Positions 10,641-22,900 of a stretch of DNA of 64,000 nucleotides are shown here, one piece after another; positions within the stretch are counted from its first letter, which is position 1, and every line of letters begins with the position of its first letter. A program made the translations under genes and the position numbers. The stretch is from Gnetum montanum. Taxonomy: Eukaryota; Streptophyta; Gnetopsida; Gnetales; Gnetaceae. The DNA lies in the NCBI GenBank assembly GCA_015680685.1, contig MNCI01020610.1, positions 134,832 through 198,831 on the forward strand, given 5' to 3'. The notes under the pieces are model-generated. The model searched no databases and had not been told where the DNA came from. It was given only the letters and a program-made list of their open reading frames with translations.

Positions 10641-13141
10641 AACATGATGAAGTTGGAAGCTTACTGTGTTGAGAAGGACTTGATGTAGATGGGGTGGAAT
10701 TAGACATGTTTTCCATCCACTGAGTCTTTTCTAAACTCGTTCTAAAGAATGTCTATTTCCTGGGTTGAGACTCGTAGGTGACCATATCCTCATGCATATT
10801 AACTACCCTCATAGCACTCTTTTGTTATGGTTGTGACAACAATTCCCCTTGCATAACAAGAGGTGACACTAGTGGTAGAGGATTTAGGTGCTAACTAGAA
10901 TGACCAGCTATTGGTGGATGCACATATGAATTCTAATCAATCCTTGGTGCAATTGATCTATGCTATTCTATTGGATAGTACTGTGGGGTCTAAACAGCTA
11001 CATTACCATGTGATACTAAACATTCGAAAAAATATCCATATGGATATGGTTGTCTTTATGGATATTGCTGGTGTGGTAATGGCATAGCCCACGATTGAGG
11101 CTATTGCCATTATTGATAATAGTGCTCTTGTGGCTGCGGCAAAGCTTCACTAAGATAATACATTGGTTGAAGGCTTTGTTAGTAGTTACCTTAAGGATAA
11201 GCTAATTGCTTGGGCATTTGTCTTTTAACAAATTTGGAATTGAGTGCATGTGCCCCTGTCTCTTGTAAATGTGCCATGATTGGACAACATCCCTTGTGAT
11301 GTTCATACTGACACACAGTGCAACCTTCCTCATCTATGGAGTTGGTGTCTATCAACTCAGCCACTAAAGCAACTTTGCCTTTTCATCCAAATTCTTTTTT
11401 CTTCCTCTTTTCTTTGGCTTTCCCAAAGGCTTGCTCAATTCTTTCCTCCACTATCTTTAATGCAATTACAAATTTTTCATCAACTCCCACATCTTCTCTA
11501 CTGTGGTTGTGATGTTACTTACAAACTTCTTGATCAGTAGAGTTTTTTTCTAGATGGCCTAATCTAAGGTTTTCTCCTCTTGTGTATCACAAACTCGTGC
11601 ATCTCTCTTTCAAATTAATGGATCTCTATTATACTCTTTAGCTAATTCTCTTTTTTCTTAGCTCACCTTCCTCCTTTGCTACCTGGTCAATTAGTCTTTG
11701 AATGTGATGGGCTCTCATTTTTGGTAATATGACTTGAGCATAAACCCCAAGAGTCTCTCTAGTTTTGCTCCACATGCCATTTACAATGTGCCTAAGCTAT
11801 TTCCTTAGTGAAAACTTATGGTTCGACATCTATGCAATAGTGAATAGTATCTCCCCATTATCGCATCAAGGGTCTCATGAGTCCCTTGCATCAAACCTTG
11901 GATTTGTTTTCATAAGTTAGAAACTTGTGAATAAGTTTGATATCTATAATTGAAAATTTAAGCATGGTACTCCAACTTCTAATTGATTCATTGCAGTGAC
12001 CTATACCAACTCTCCACCTCCTTCACAAGTGTTATGGGGAATAGCTTTAATTTTTGCCAATCACTTTCGATATTTTTGAGGACGTAGGCATCGTGGAAAG
12101 GTTGAAGGTGATGTTGTAGATTAGCATTATAGCCACCTTCAAATCTTGGCATGTTGTTCATGTCTATCCATTTGACTCGGCTATCCCTCACGTGCCTAGT
12201 CAATATGTGGATAGCTTCCTGAATGTTTATCATGTTTTAGGTTGCCATGAGGAGTTCATCATTATGGTTGGGTTCATATGCTCTATTGTAGCAGTGACCC
12301 CTTCTATGCTCATATCTTTCTTGATCCTCTCTTCTATCACTTTATCTCCTTATTCATATTCTTCATCTTCTATATCAAAGTGTCTTGAATATTGGTCATG
12401 ATGGTCATGAGTCCTCCTTTCTTCCCTATCATAGTTCTGGTACTTGTGTCATCTTTTGTCAAAGTCCACCAATGATCATGATGAGGCAGATGAGGTATCA
12501 AAAGAATGATACTGACTTTTTTTCCTTTCATGACTCTTGTATGCTTCTTTGTAAGATTTGGCAAGAACCCTTGCCCTTAAGTCCTGCTTATACCATGAGT
12601 CAGTAGCCTTTCCCTTAGATGTCTCTGTTAAAGTGGAATGAAGTTGGGCTTTGACAAGTTCCTCAAGTCTGATGATAGGTGTTTTTGAAGGCTCCTCATG
12701 GCTTTTGTGGAGTTGCTCTAAAATAAATTCATCAACATCAAGTTCTTCCAAGACAACAAAAGTGTTTACCTACTTTCCTTTGCTATGTACATGTTTGATC
12801 TTCATGGTAGCATCTTGTCATGTGGATTCATAGGGTCTTGTCATGTGCTGAGTCACATGGTACCTTTCTTGGATCTGGTCCAAATGCATTCCCCTTAAGG
12901 TAGTTTGGAGCATGTTAAGTGCTACATGTTTTAAAGGTACGACTATGTTGCCTTGAATGTCCCTCCAACTCATTTGATTATCTTGATGAAAGATGAAAGT
13001 GAAGTTAGGATGGGAAGGATCAGTTTGAGCATAAGTGATTCTTGTTTGCATTGGCATCCCTCATTCATCATCATCAATGATTTTGTCATTGCTTCTTCTT
13101 GTTTCCTTGGCATGTGATGATGTATCTTTGTTTGAGGCCAT
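10640..13141 (-). pseudogene. Gag of element A (broken)
   Basis: Start taken at the ATG complement at 13139-13141 (MASNKDTSS). After one early stop comes an N-terminal block, HPNFTFIFHQDNQMSWRD, that is conserved in B, C and D. The retrotransposon Gag core lies at about 12233-11700: MPRFEGGY, LQPFHDAY, LFPITLVKEVESWYRSL, HETLDAMMGRYYSLLHRC. Near 11270-11320 is a degenerate CxxC...H...C motif, VCQYEHHKGCCPIMAHLQE, in place of a standard CX2CX4HX4C knuckle. The tail toward protease is rich in Pro, Gln and Tyr. Confidence 0.8.
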
Positions 13142-13268
13142 GTTTGTGACTTAAGACATTAGTTAAGTGTGTGTAACTTGTTTAGGGTTATTAAAAATTA
13201 AGATTTTAACTTTGGGTTTTTGATACAACAAACTTTGGAAAATCAATTACTAAGCATACATTGAATTG

Positions 13269-13286
13269 TCCCTGACAATGGTGCCA
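13269..13286 (-). other. Primer-binding site of element A (tRNA-Asp type)
   Basis: Minus strand reads TGGCACCATTGTCAGGGA one base inside the 5' LTR. It is close to the complement of the 3' end of plant tRNA-Asp (TGGCGCCGTTGCCGGGGA). Confidence 0.8.
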
Positions 13287-13287
13287 A

Positions 13288-13634
13288 TGATGAGCAATGG
13301 AGTAGTCCAACACCCAACCATATGAGATACGATTGTTCATGCGTAGCTCAGTTGAAATTTGTAGACAAGGCAATGTGATTATGCTAGTAATTAGTTTAAG
13401 TTCATGATCGTTTTCTTCCCATGTGAGTTAGTAAAATCAATGCATATGGTTTAACTCATGGTGTGGTGTATGATAATTGATGTTGTATTGGCCATTTTAC
13501 TCCTAGTAAACATAAGATAACGAAAAGTGGTTTCTAAGTCTAAGTAAACAACAAATGAATCTAATCTAGCTTAGGTGATGGACATCTGTTCCCGACTCTC
13601 CGCACACATATTGGACTTGTGTAATCATTACTGG
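13288..13634 (-). repeat. 5' LTR of element A, first part
   Basis: Starts TGATGAGCAATGGAG and matches 1029 onward. Broken at 13634 by element B; the remainder is at 24120-24688. The last five bases (ACTGG, 13630-13634) are the left target-site copy of B. Confidence 0.88.
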
Positions 13635-14863
13635 TGATGAGTGGCGAGGTACCCCTACACTCAACCATACGAAACGAGCGTAGCACGCGCGATCCAGTCG
13701 AACTCCGCAGACTAAATGCCTAAACACCACAAGGAACACTTAGGGTTAATTAATCGTTGTCTTCCCAGACTTACTTGTTGTCATGGTGTATGGTTAACTA
13801 AGTCCGAGGTACGTGATTTTTTTGGTCTTTTACGGTTTCTCTCCTACGCTAAAGGGTGAAGGGTTGAGAGACTAAAACTAACTCTAACTACAGCACTAAG
13901 TCCTAGCATCAGCATCCATTCCCACTTGCCGTACACACCCTGAACTGTGCAACTGTGGCTACCAAATGCTAATCGTTACTGGGATTACCACATGTAACGC
14001 NNNNNNNNNNNNNNNNNNNNNNNNNNNNNNNNNNNNNNNNNNNNNNNNNNNNNNNNNNNNNNNNNNNNNNNNNNNNNNNNNNNNNNNNNNNNNNNNNNNN
14101 NNNNNNNNNNNNNNNNNNNNNNNNNNNNNNNNNNNNNNNNNNNNNNNNNNNNNNNNNNNNNNNNNNNNNNNNNNNNNNNNNNNNNNNNNNNNNNNNNNNN
14201 NNNNNNNNNNNNNNNNNNNNNNNNNNNNNNNNNNNNNNNNNNNNNNNNNNNNNNNNNNNNNNNNNNNNNNNNNNNNNNNNNNNNNNNNNNNNNNNNNNNN
14301 NNNNNNNNNNNNNNNNNNNNNNNNNNNNNNNNNNNNNNNNNNNNNNNNNNNNNNNNNNNNNNNNNNNNNNNNNNNNNNNNNNNNNNNNNNNNNNNNNNNN
14401 NCGATTCCTTGGCTAGCCGTACACATTCGTCAATGCTCGTAACCAAGTCGTACTCATGCCACGTTACTAGGAAAGCAATAAATAACATTAAATAAACCTA
14501 TCCATGCACTGCAAGGTTTATCCACAAAGCTCATCTTTATTGCCGTACACAACTTGTGTTCAGGTACAAAGCTGCTCGAATAAAGAACCGTTCACTTGGG
14601 GGACTCCTACTGCGGGCACATGGAAAATATTCTATCTCTAGGGTGATCAATCCGCCAGAGCTTCACTACTTCTAGCCTATGATTCCCAATGAGGGGAGTG
14701 TCGCCTCTTATTTATAGATTTGACAGTGGACAGCAATATCGCATACGTGATATCGCAGGGAACGACGCGATATTGAGTACATGATATCGCAGGGGATGTG
14801 ATATCGCGACGACAGCGATATCACTTACGCGATATCACGGCTTGTGCATATCGCATCTCATCA
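13635..14863 (-). repeat. 3' LTR of element B
   Basis: Pairs with 23154-24114. Contains an N gap (14001-14401). On the minus strand U3 begins TGATGAGATGCGATATG at 14863 with several GATATC motifs (14733-14856), followed by TATAAATA (complement of about 14709-14716). Confidence 0.92.
14001..14401. other. Assembly gap inside LTR of element B
   Basis: Run of 401 N. The intact copy has only about 161 bases between the same flanks (23523-23683), so the gap length is probably nominal. Confidence 0.95.
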
Positions 14864-14880
14864 TACCCCCATGACTAAAT
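14864..14880 (-). other. Polypurine tract of element B
   Basis: The minus strand reads AGTCATGGGGGTA directly before the 3' LTR; D has the same GTCATGGGGGTA. Confidence 0.8.
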
Positions 14881-15089
14881 GAAAACTTTTCCTTGAGTTC
14901 CTTATAATGATATCAGGTAGGTATGGAATTATTGAGGAGAATGGAACTAATGGGATGACATATGAATGGATCATTATTACAAGACTTAACAAAACTGGTG
15001 TTCATGACAACAAGGGTGAACACCTTATTACAATGATATCAGGCCACAGTTGGTAGCTGAGAGAAAAGAGGAGAGAGAAGAGAAGAGAA

Positions 15090-15420
15090 GAAGAGAGAAG
15101 AGTCTTGCTGCTGCCAACGCCTAGATTGCGTCTTTCATTGTCCATTTGTAAGCGCATCATCAATCTTGCTCCTTGCATAGCTGCTTCAGCACCGTTCCAT
15201 TCCAAGTGTTTGCTCCAGATCCATTCCATTGTTGTATGAGTGTCATCTGCACACACAACACAATCATATATTAGCAAGGGTAATTGAATCATTAAGTAAA
15301 TAATACCTTACTTCGGTGTAGGTTCATTGGCTAGGTTGTGGTATGGCTGATATGGACCTGGGAATATGCTACTGATGACTACCGAAGGTGTAGGGGTTAG
15401 GAAGCAAAATGGAAAAATTC
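15090..15420 (-). other. Conserved candidate small exon in 3' spacer of element B
   Basis: An open segment (15002-15292, minus) encodes WIWSKHLEWNGAEAAMQ and RLQMDNERRNLGVGS. Element D keeps nearly the same peptide at 59233-59436. Both are preceded by an 80-base stretch with an AAG|GTAT donor-like site and a TGTGTG(T/C)A-CAG-like acceptor, so the segment could be a spliced exon. A one-base indel just upstream changes the frame between copies. No family recognised. It could also be conserved non-coding RNA structure near the polypurine tract. Confidence 0.35.
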
Positions 15421-16790
15421 AGGGCTTAGGAGAAAAATTGAAAAATTAGGCCCCGTACCCCCATGACTAATCGCGAACCTCCAATAGCGGTAGAATGGAA
15501 AAAGAAAAGGAGTAAGGAAGATAGATAAAAAGGGACAATTGAAAACATCAGTGAAATGGATGTCAAGATGGGAATGAACAAAACTAAAATTAATTGTAAA
15601 ATGTTAAGGAAAAGAAGTTAACTAATGTTCCAAATAGGAATGTCAGTGGGTCCTCCCCAAAGCAGGCTCATGCCATTAATGCCCTGACAAACCCACATTC
15701 AAAGAGTCTGTAGGCTCTGGGAATGTCTTTTGGAACAAGAGTTAAAGTCTTAACCGTAAGAATTTACCAAAAAGTAAATAATGCATCAACCAAAATATAT
15801 AACTAATGATACAACCGGCAATGAGGTGAACAACGGAGAGAAGGATGGAGAGAAGAGAAGTGGAATGGAATCCCAAGAACAAGGTGGTGTACAGCCCCTT
15901 GTGTGTTGCATGGTTAATGTGACTTGGAAAGTCTCATTCCAACTCTGGCATCAAACCAACCACTTCCAGTGACTTCGCATCAATGCATTTGGTTAAACCA
16001 TCCACTTGGATAATGAGGATGCATCTTCGAAGAGCCACCACCATTCCGACGAAACAAAAGAGACAACAAGAAGCGAGAAGGGCCTTAGTTAGAGGGAACA
16101 CTTTAGTTCCATAACTAGTGCTTGCAGCCCAAATTTTTTTTCATCTAAGGGGTGTGCTTTGAATCCTCACTTTGGTTTTTTTTTTTTTTGTGTTTTGTGT
16201 TTTTATGCATGGGGACCACACCATGCAAAGACTCCTTATTTTCATTGTCTCAGCTTCCGAAGAATTGGGTAACATCAGAACGGTAAGAAAACTCAAGAAG
16301 AAAACAGCCAAGCACCCGAGTGAATGACCAATACAAAAGCATCAAGTTCCCTTGAAGTCACACCCTTTGCAATCCTTGAGTCCTTCTTTAGTTTGAGAAA
16401 TACCCAGTCACCGATTCGTTAAAGTTCTTATTGGAAGGAAACTGTACATTTCCAAGCCAAGAGAAACCATAGAAATTGATGGATGGATGGATGAAGTGAT
16501 CTCATTGCCTACCATATCAAAAGAAACATACCTTAGTATCAACATTGTAACTTAAAGGTAAAAATCAAACATTAGCAATCAATATGAAAACAGTTCATAC
16601 CATCAGTTTGAACACTTATTGGGTGACGAACTTACATGGTGGATGGCACACACACACACATAAAAAATAGAAAAAGTATAACGATGGTGTAAAACAAAAA
16701 ACAGCAAAAGGTAAAGAAATTTGTAAAACAAAAACATATAAAACAAAAACGTTGTAAAACAAAAACTGAAAAAAAACTGAGGGCCCCATA
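15421..16790. other. Non-coding 3' spacer of element B
   Basis: No gene seen. Holds an (AC)n microsatellite (about 16651-16664) and a run of GTAAAACAAAAA-type repeats (16680-16775; TTTTGTTTTAC on the minus strand) just after pol. Blocks matching C (40825-41945) and D (57700-59000) continue through it. Confidence 0.65.
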
Positions 16791-16793
16791 TGG

Positions 16794-18216
16794 TTAGCAT
16801 AGGTGGCCATCTCCCCCATGACTAAGTTGTAAGGAAGAGATCCGAAATAATGAGCGTGGTTGACCGCTAGTAGAAGTGTGACTTGCACTGGCTGGTGCAG
16901 ATTCACGGAAAGGTTTTGTTTGTTGTACATTAACCAATAACCTTTTATCTGGGCTATCAGGCTTATATATCATCATGGCTCCAGAGGGAAAGGTAGTATG
17001 AATAATATAAGGTCCTTCCCACAAGGTCTGAAACTTCGTACATTCGGGTACATGCATGGGGTTCCAGTAAAAGGACCTTATCTCCTAGTTGGTACCTAAG
17101 CCTTCAGATCCTTAAGTCATGCCACTGTTTACTGTGTGCTTTGTGCAGCTCATTTAACGATAGTGCAACCAATCGATTCTCGTCTAACACATTCAAAGTT
17201 GCTAGTCGTTGTTTTTTTGCTAGGTCAATATCCAAGTGAAGTTCGCAAGCCATGGACAGTGTACAGAGCTCACTCTGTATAGGTAGTTTTGGAAGTTTCC
17301 CATACACTAGCTCATAGGGAGAATATCCTGTAGGGAGCTTCCAAGTGGAACGATACGCCCAAAGAGCGTCATTCAGTTTCGTGCTCCAGTCTCGCCTAAA
17401 TTTGCTAATTGTTCGTGTTAGTATTCTTGTAATCTCCCTATTAGTAACTTTAGCTTGACCATTAGCTTGGAGGTGGTAAGGTGTGGGCAATTTATGCTCA
17501 ACCCCTAAGTGTTGCATCAACTTTCTAAAGGTTGCACCTGTTAAATGTGTTCCATTATCAGAAATAAGTGCACGTGGCACACTAAACCTGTTAACGATTT
17601 GTTGCTATACAAATCGGGCAGTTGTAGATGATGTGCAATCTGTTACAGCGGCTGCTTCAACCCATTTGGTTAAGTAATCAACAGCAGCGATTATATATGC
17701 TTTTTCGTTGGACATTGGTGTAATCGGTCCCATGAAATCTATCCCCTAGATGTCAAAGGGTTCTAAAGGTTGAGTCCATTGTTGCAGACCCTCCATCCTA
17801 GTAGTCATTCCCCCATCACGTTGGCAGCGCTCACAGGATTGAGCAAAATGATGGGCATCCCGAAATAGTGTTGGCCAATAATATCCTGCAAGTAGGATTT
17901 TAGTGGTCGTTCGTCTCCCAGCATAATGACCCCCACAGGGGCCCTCATGAGCATCTTGGAGAACTTTTAATTGATCTTGATTAGGTACACACCATCGAAC
18001 TAGGCCATCAGGGTAGACTTTATAGAGTTGTCCCCCGATTTCCATGAAGTATTTGATGTTGTGAAGAAACTGTTGTTTCTTTCTAAAGTCTAATCTATGT
18101 GGTATTTCTTGTGAAGTGAGATAAGTGAGAATGCTACTATACCAGTTTACTTCCATGGGTTGATTATTTATTACACCAGCAAAGAGGGTTTCATCAGGAA
18201 AATGGTCAGATACCAC
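16794..18216 (-). pseudogene. Integrase of element B (broken, catalytic Glu lost)
   Basis: Minus strand. H2C2 zinc-binding domain: DAHEGPCGGHYAGRRT, GYYWPTLFRDAHHFAQSCERCQRDGG. Core: IDFMGP (first Asp) and ALISDNGTHLTG (second Asp). The third catalytic residue is replaced: NGQAKVTNREI has Lys where C has Glu (NGQAEVTN); codon at 17449-17451. The C-terminal region holds RRDWSTKLNDALWAYRS, GYSPYELVYGKLP and the pol end LQLSHGGDGHLC. Stops at 17746-17748 (Trp in C) and 17605-17607 (Gln in C) separate the open pieces. Any product would be inactive. Confidence 0.9.
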
Positions 18217-18239
18217 GTATTCATCCTCTTTGTTGTCCC

Positions 18240-19893
18240 ATCACAACCGAGATAGATGATCGGCGACTACATTCTCGGTGCCCTTGCGGTCTACAATAGT
18301 TAAATCGAACTCCTAAAGAATCACCAGCCAACGTATGATATGTGGGCTAACCGTTGGCTTATTCATAAGGAACCTAATTGCACTATGATCTGTGTGGATA
18401 TATACCTTGTAACCCAATACAAAGTGCCTAAATTTATCCAGTGCAAACACAACAGCCATTAATTCTTTTTCTGTAGTCGTGTAGTTAAGTTGAACACCGG
18501 TGATACTTTTACTAGCACAATGGATGTAATAAGGTCGTTTTTGTTCATCTAGTTGTGTCAGTACAGCTCCTAAAGCATAATTGGATGCATCGGTCATGAT
18601 ATGGAATGGTCTAGACCAGTCAGGTGCTTGTAGAATGGGAGTTTCCACAAGCCTCTGTTTAAGAGCTTGGAATGCTTGTTCACATTCCCTGGTCCATTCG
18701 AATGGTGCATCTTTTTTTGTTAATTCTACCAACGGTTTGGAAACTTTTGAAAAGTTTGCAATAAACCTCCTGTAGTAGCTAGTGTGTCCAAGGAATGACC
18801 TAACGTCTTTAACGGTTTCTGGTTGTCGAGTGATTCCTTGGATGACTTTAATTTTTTCTGGATCTACATCAATTCCTAATTGCGAAATTTTGTGCCCCAA
18901 CACGATGCCCTCTTGAACCATCAAATGGCTCTTCTACCAGTTGAGCTTAAGGTTGGTTTCAACACATCGTTTCAATACTTGCTCTAACCGGTTGAGGGCT
19001 TGATCAAAGCTCGTCCCATAGGTGGAGAAGTCATCCATGAAGACTTCTACTCCATTGCCTATTTGTTGTTGAAAAATTCTTAGAACTAAGCATTGAAACG
19101 TGGCAGGTGCATTGCACAAGCCAAAAGGCATTTGTTTATATGCGAACATTCCCCAAGGACTGGTGAACGTGGTTTTGGCTTGGTCTTCTGGTGCAATTCG
19201 TATTTGGTTGTACCCAATATATCCATCCAGAAAAGTGTAATAGCGATGCCCTGCTATAGTGTCTAAGACTTGGTCCACAAAGGGCAGTGGGAAGTGGTCT
19301 TTGAATGTTGCCATATTTAACAGCCTAAAATCTATACATACCCTCCATTTACCCCCCTTTTTTGGTACGATGACAAGAGGGCTAACCCATTCGCTGTCAG
19401 CGATAGGGTAAATGAACCCTGCTTTGAGAAGTTGTTCTAGTTCCTCTTTAACAATTTGTTTTAGTTTCGGGTTCAATCACCTCTGGGGTTGCTTGCGAGG
19501 TTTCATAGAGGGGTCTGTATAAATCCTATGCTGGCATATCCGAGGATCTATTCAGGTTAGTTCAGGGTACGACCAAGCAAAGGCGATTGACCACTTGTTT
19601 ATCACCGTTAGCAAACTTTCTTTTTGCATGGGCACGAGCTTTGTGTTGATGATCACCGGGTTTCCGTTTTTGAGGGTCACATATTCCAGACCGGAGGGTA
19701 ACGGTTTTAACTCTAGGGGCTCTTGTTTAAACTCCTCAGGAATCTCCAACTTCTCCCAGTTAATGTTTTCGGAGTTAAAGGCTGGAAGTTGGCAACGGAC
19801 TTGCTCCAATATGTCTGCGCTTTCAAGGTAAGCACTAGTTATTCCCTCAGCTAGTTCCATGCAGGTAGTTGGGTTGCTATCTTTATCAACCAT
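18240..19893 (-). pseudogene. Reverse transcriptase-RNase H of element B (stop-interrupted)
   Basis: Minus strand. The linker (NINWEKLEIPEEFKQEPLEL, SIAFAWSYPELT) leads into RT: LLKAGFIYPIADSEWVSPL, KWRVCIDFRLLNMATFKDHF, FAYKQMPFGLCNAPATFQ and the catalytic VFMDDFSTYG. RNase H follows (YALGAVLTQLDEQKRPYY, TTTEKELMAVVFALDKFRH, IHTDHSAIRFLMNKP). Stops at 19552-19554 and 19477-19479 (Arg in C), 18934-18936 and 18313-18315 (Gln in C) are each one C-to-T step away. Apart from these the RT and RNase H motifs look intact. Confidence 0.92.
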
Positions 19894-19992
19894 CAGCCAC
19901 TGGGTGTTTTCTTGTTGTGTGGCTGTTGCATATAGGCACCTTTGTATATTAATGTCTTATGCACACCAATCGCATGCAGGCAATGTTAAACT

Positions 19993-22900
19993 TCACATTA
20001 CCCATGATTTCTGCACGCAATGACACCCTGTGTCACTATATGCGATGCATGGAACTCTTTTCCTCTCAATTTTCCCAAACGTATTTGTCTTGGATATTTC
20101 TAGGGAAAGGTTCCGAATTCCTAAGCAGGCGTCGATTGTATTTAGCCATGCCCTTCCCAAGATAATTGGGAAATCCCCTTTGTCATTGTTTATTTGGATC
20201 ACTAGGAAATCGGCTGGATATGACCATCCACCGACAGTGGTAACAATGTCCTCAACCTACCCCAAAGGAACAGTGATGGATTGGTTAGCCAGCTCTAGGT
20301 GAACGTTGCTCTTCTTGAGTGGAGGCAGGTTCTAGGTTTTATACAATTTTTGTGAGATTAAGTTGATCCCAGAACCTTAATCAAGGAGAGCTTTATGGGG
20401 TTCATTCCCAGCGACTTGGAGGTAAACTAAGGGGACTCTCGAATCGGATAATTTCTTTGGAAGGTGGCCAACCTTGATCCAATCAGTTACTGTATGTGTT
20501 AACATAACTGTATGCATTGGGCATGATTTTGCTGCTGGAGGATTTCCTAAAACTGTGTTGGGTATGGGAGTGTTAGGATGCTCAACTGCTTGTAAGGGCA
20601 AAGGCTTAGTTGGATTGTTGGTCCTAAGGAAGGGTCTATTTGGTGAATGATTATTAGAACCAACCGATATTGAAAGCTTGGGAGCCCTCGTAGCATTAGG
20701 TTGTCGCAGTTGAGTGGGTTTTACTCTAGGCTTTGTTGGGGCAGTTGGTGGTGTAGCCACAGGCGCAAGAGATGCGGATGGATTTGGAGGATATCGTGGG
20801 TATGTGGCGTTTCCTGAAGGGGAAGGAATCGTAAAATATTCTTGAACTTGGTAGTAACATGGAGGTTTTATGTGACCCGTAGAGTCACCTGGAGAAACTG
20901 GCTGCTGCACATAATAACCGTAAGGATCGTGCTGCCGGTAAGGGTATTGATGTGTTGGCGATGGCATCCCCCATGACTGTGGGTATTGCCACTGTTGATG
21001 TTGTCCAATGGGCTGTGGAGGCGTTCCACTTGGGTAATATGTCAAGGGTTGGTGGAACTGCCTTAGATTACCTTGTGGATAAGGTAACCTTCGGGGTGTT
21101 TGCCGTTGATTAAATCTTGGATTTAACGCATACACCCCAGACTCCTGCAGATGTGAGATAATTGGGCAACATCCCTAGGATGGTCATAGTAGCAGACCTC
21201 ACATCCACTATCATTGTCTGAATCAGAATTCACAGCCTCATCGGAGATAGGAATTTTCCCCTTACCCTTGTTATGTGCAGGGCTTAAGTTTCTCCGCTTG
21301 GTTTTGCCTTTGTCACTACTTTGTTCTACCTTAGACTCTTCTACGATTTTTAAGACTGTTTCTATTCTTGAGTCTAAGGAATCCCACATTTTGTCTACCT
21401 TAGCCGATACCTCAGTTGTTAACTTTTGGATTGGTAAGGTTTTCCGATTCACCAACTCTTCGAGTGGTGACTCATCCTCCTCATCATAGAATTTCACTCC
21501 CTTCTTGTGAAGGGAGGGATCGCGGTTGTATTCTTTCGCACTTTCCCTCTTACGTAGCTCACCCTCTTCTTGCGCTACTTGTTCCAACAAACTTTCAACT
21601 TCATGGGCTCTCAGTTGGGAAAGTATCCCTTGGGCGTAAGTCCCAAGAGTTCTTCTCGTTTCATTCCTTAGCCCATCCACGATGTGGCGAAGTTGATCTC
21701 GTTTAGTGTACCCATGGCCCGGGCAACGTTGTAGCAGTGTATAATAACGGGCCATGGCAGCATCCAAGGGTTCATAAGCACCTTGTTTCTAGCCTTGGAT
21801 CTACTTACGCAAATTGGACACTCTGGAGTACGTTTGATATTTGTTGTTGAACAATTCAAGCATCATACTCCACCTCCTGATGGTTTCCGGTTCTAAGGAC
21901 CGGTATCAGCTCTCTGCTTCTTTGGTGAGTGTCCTTGGAAACAACTTATGCTTCAGCCACTCATTATCTATATTTTGCAAGGCATAGGCATCGTGGAATG
22001 CCTGTAAATGATGTTGAGGATCAACGTTGTATCCCCCTTCAAAACGTGGGATATTATTTATGTCCAAACGCTTGATCCTGCTATCTTTTAAGTGCCTTGT
22101 GGGGTTCTTAACTGCCTCTGTGATGTCTAGCATGCTTCGGGTTGCGAGTAGGGGTTCATCATGATCATCTCTATCATGACGTCTGTGATGTCTTCGTGGT
22201 GGTTCCCTACTCTCCCTACGTCCTTGCCCTTGTCCTAACTCCACTCGACCTTCCTGTCGAGGTCTTTCATCTTCCTTACTTTTTCCCTCTCCGTTATGCT
22301 CATGATGGTTGCACCCTAAAGTGGAAGGAGAGTGTGAATGGTGAGATGAAGGAGAAGAGGAAGGGGATCCATCACCATGGCGATGTTTCTTACCTTCTCT
22401 TCGGTTGCTTCAGCCCCGATCATTGTGACGATCAAAGTACCCGTCCTTAGTGTGAGTGGTTGTTCCTGCCGTGAACAGTTGGTGTTCACAGGGATCAGAG
22501 CCTGTAGCATGTACAATTGATCGAAGGCCCTGATGCCTAACCTCTTCACTATTGTGAGGAGGAGGAACATCGTTTTCTAAGAAATCCATTGTGCGGGGTT
22601 CCTCATCTCCTATTTCACTCAGGACATGGGGGGCCTTGCCCTTCAATAATGAATGTTGGCTCTCCTGCCTTTCGTCTCGAATACGTTGGGCAGCGGTGGG
22701 ATGATAATCCCTTGTGTCAAAGTCAGCCATAACGTATTCTGCAAATAGTTCTTGCATGCCAATCTGTGCTAAGGCACATAAAAGCATGTTAGGGACTGAT
22801 TGATCTGGGGGTAACATAATGTTACCTTGCAAATCTCTCCATTGCAGTTGTTCGTCTTGATGGAGAATAAAAGTAAAATCAGGCACATACTCATCGGGAT

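Noticed and set aside
13959-14488. Long open frames on both strands across the N run
   Set aside because: They consist almost entirely of unknown bases inside an LTR; not coding evidence.
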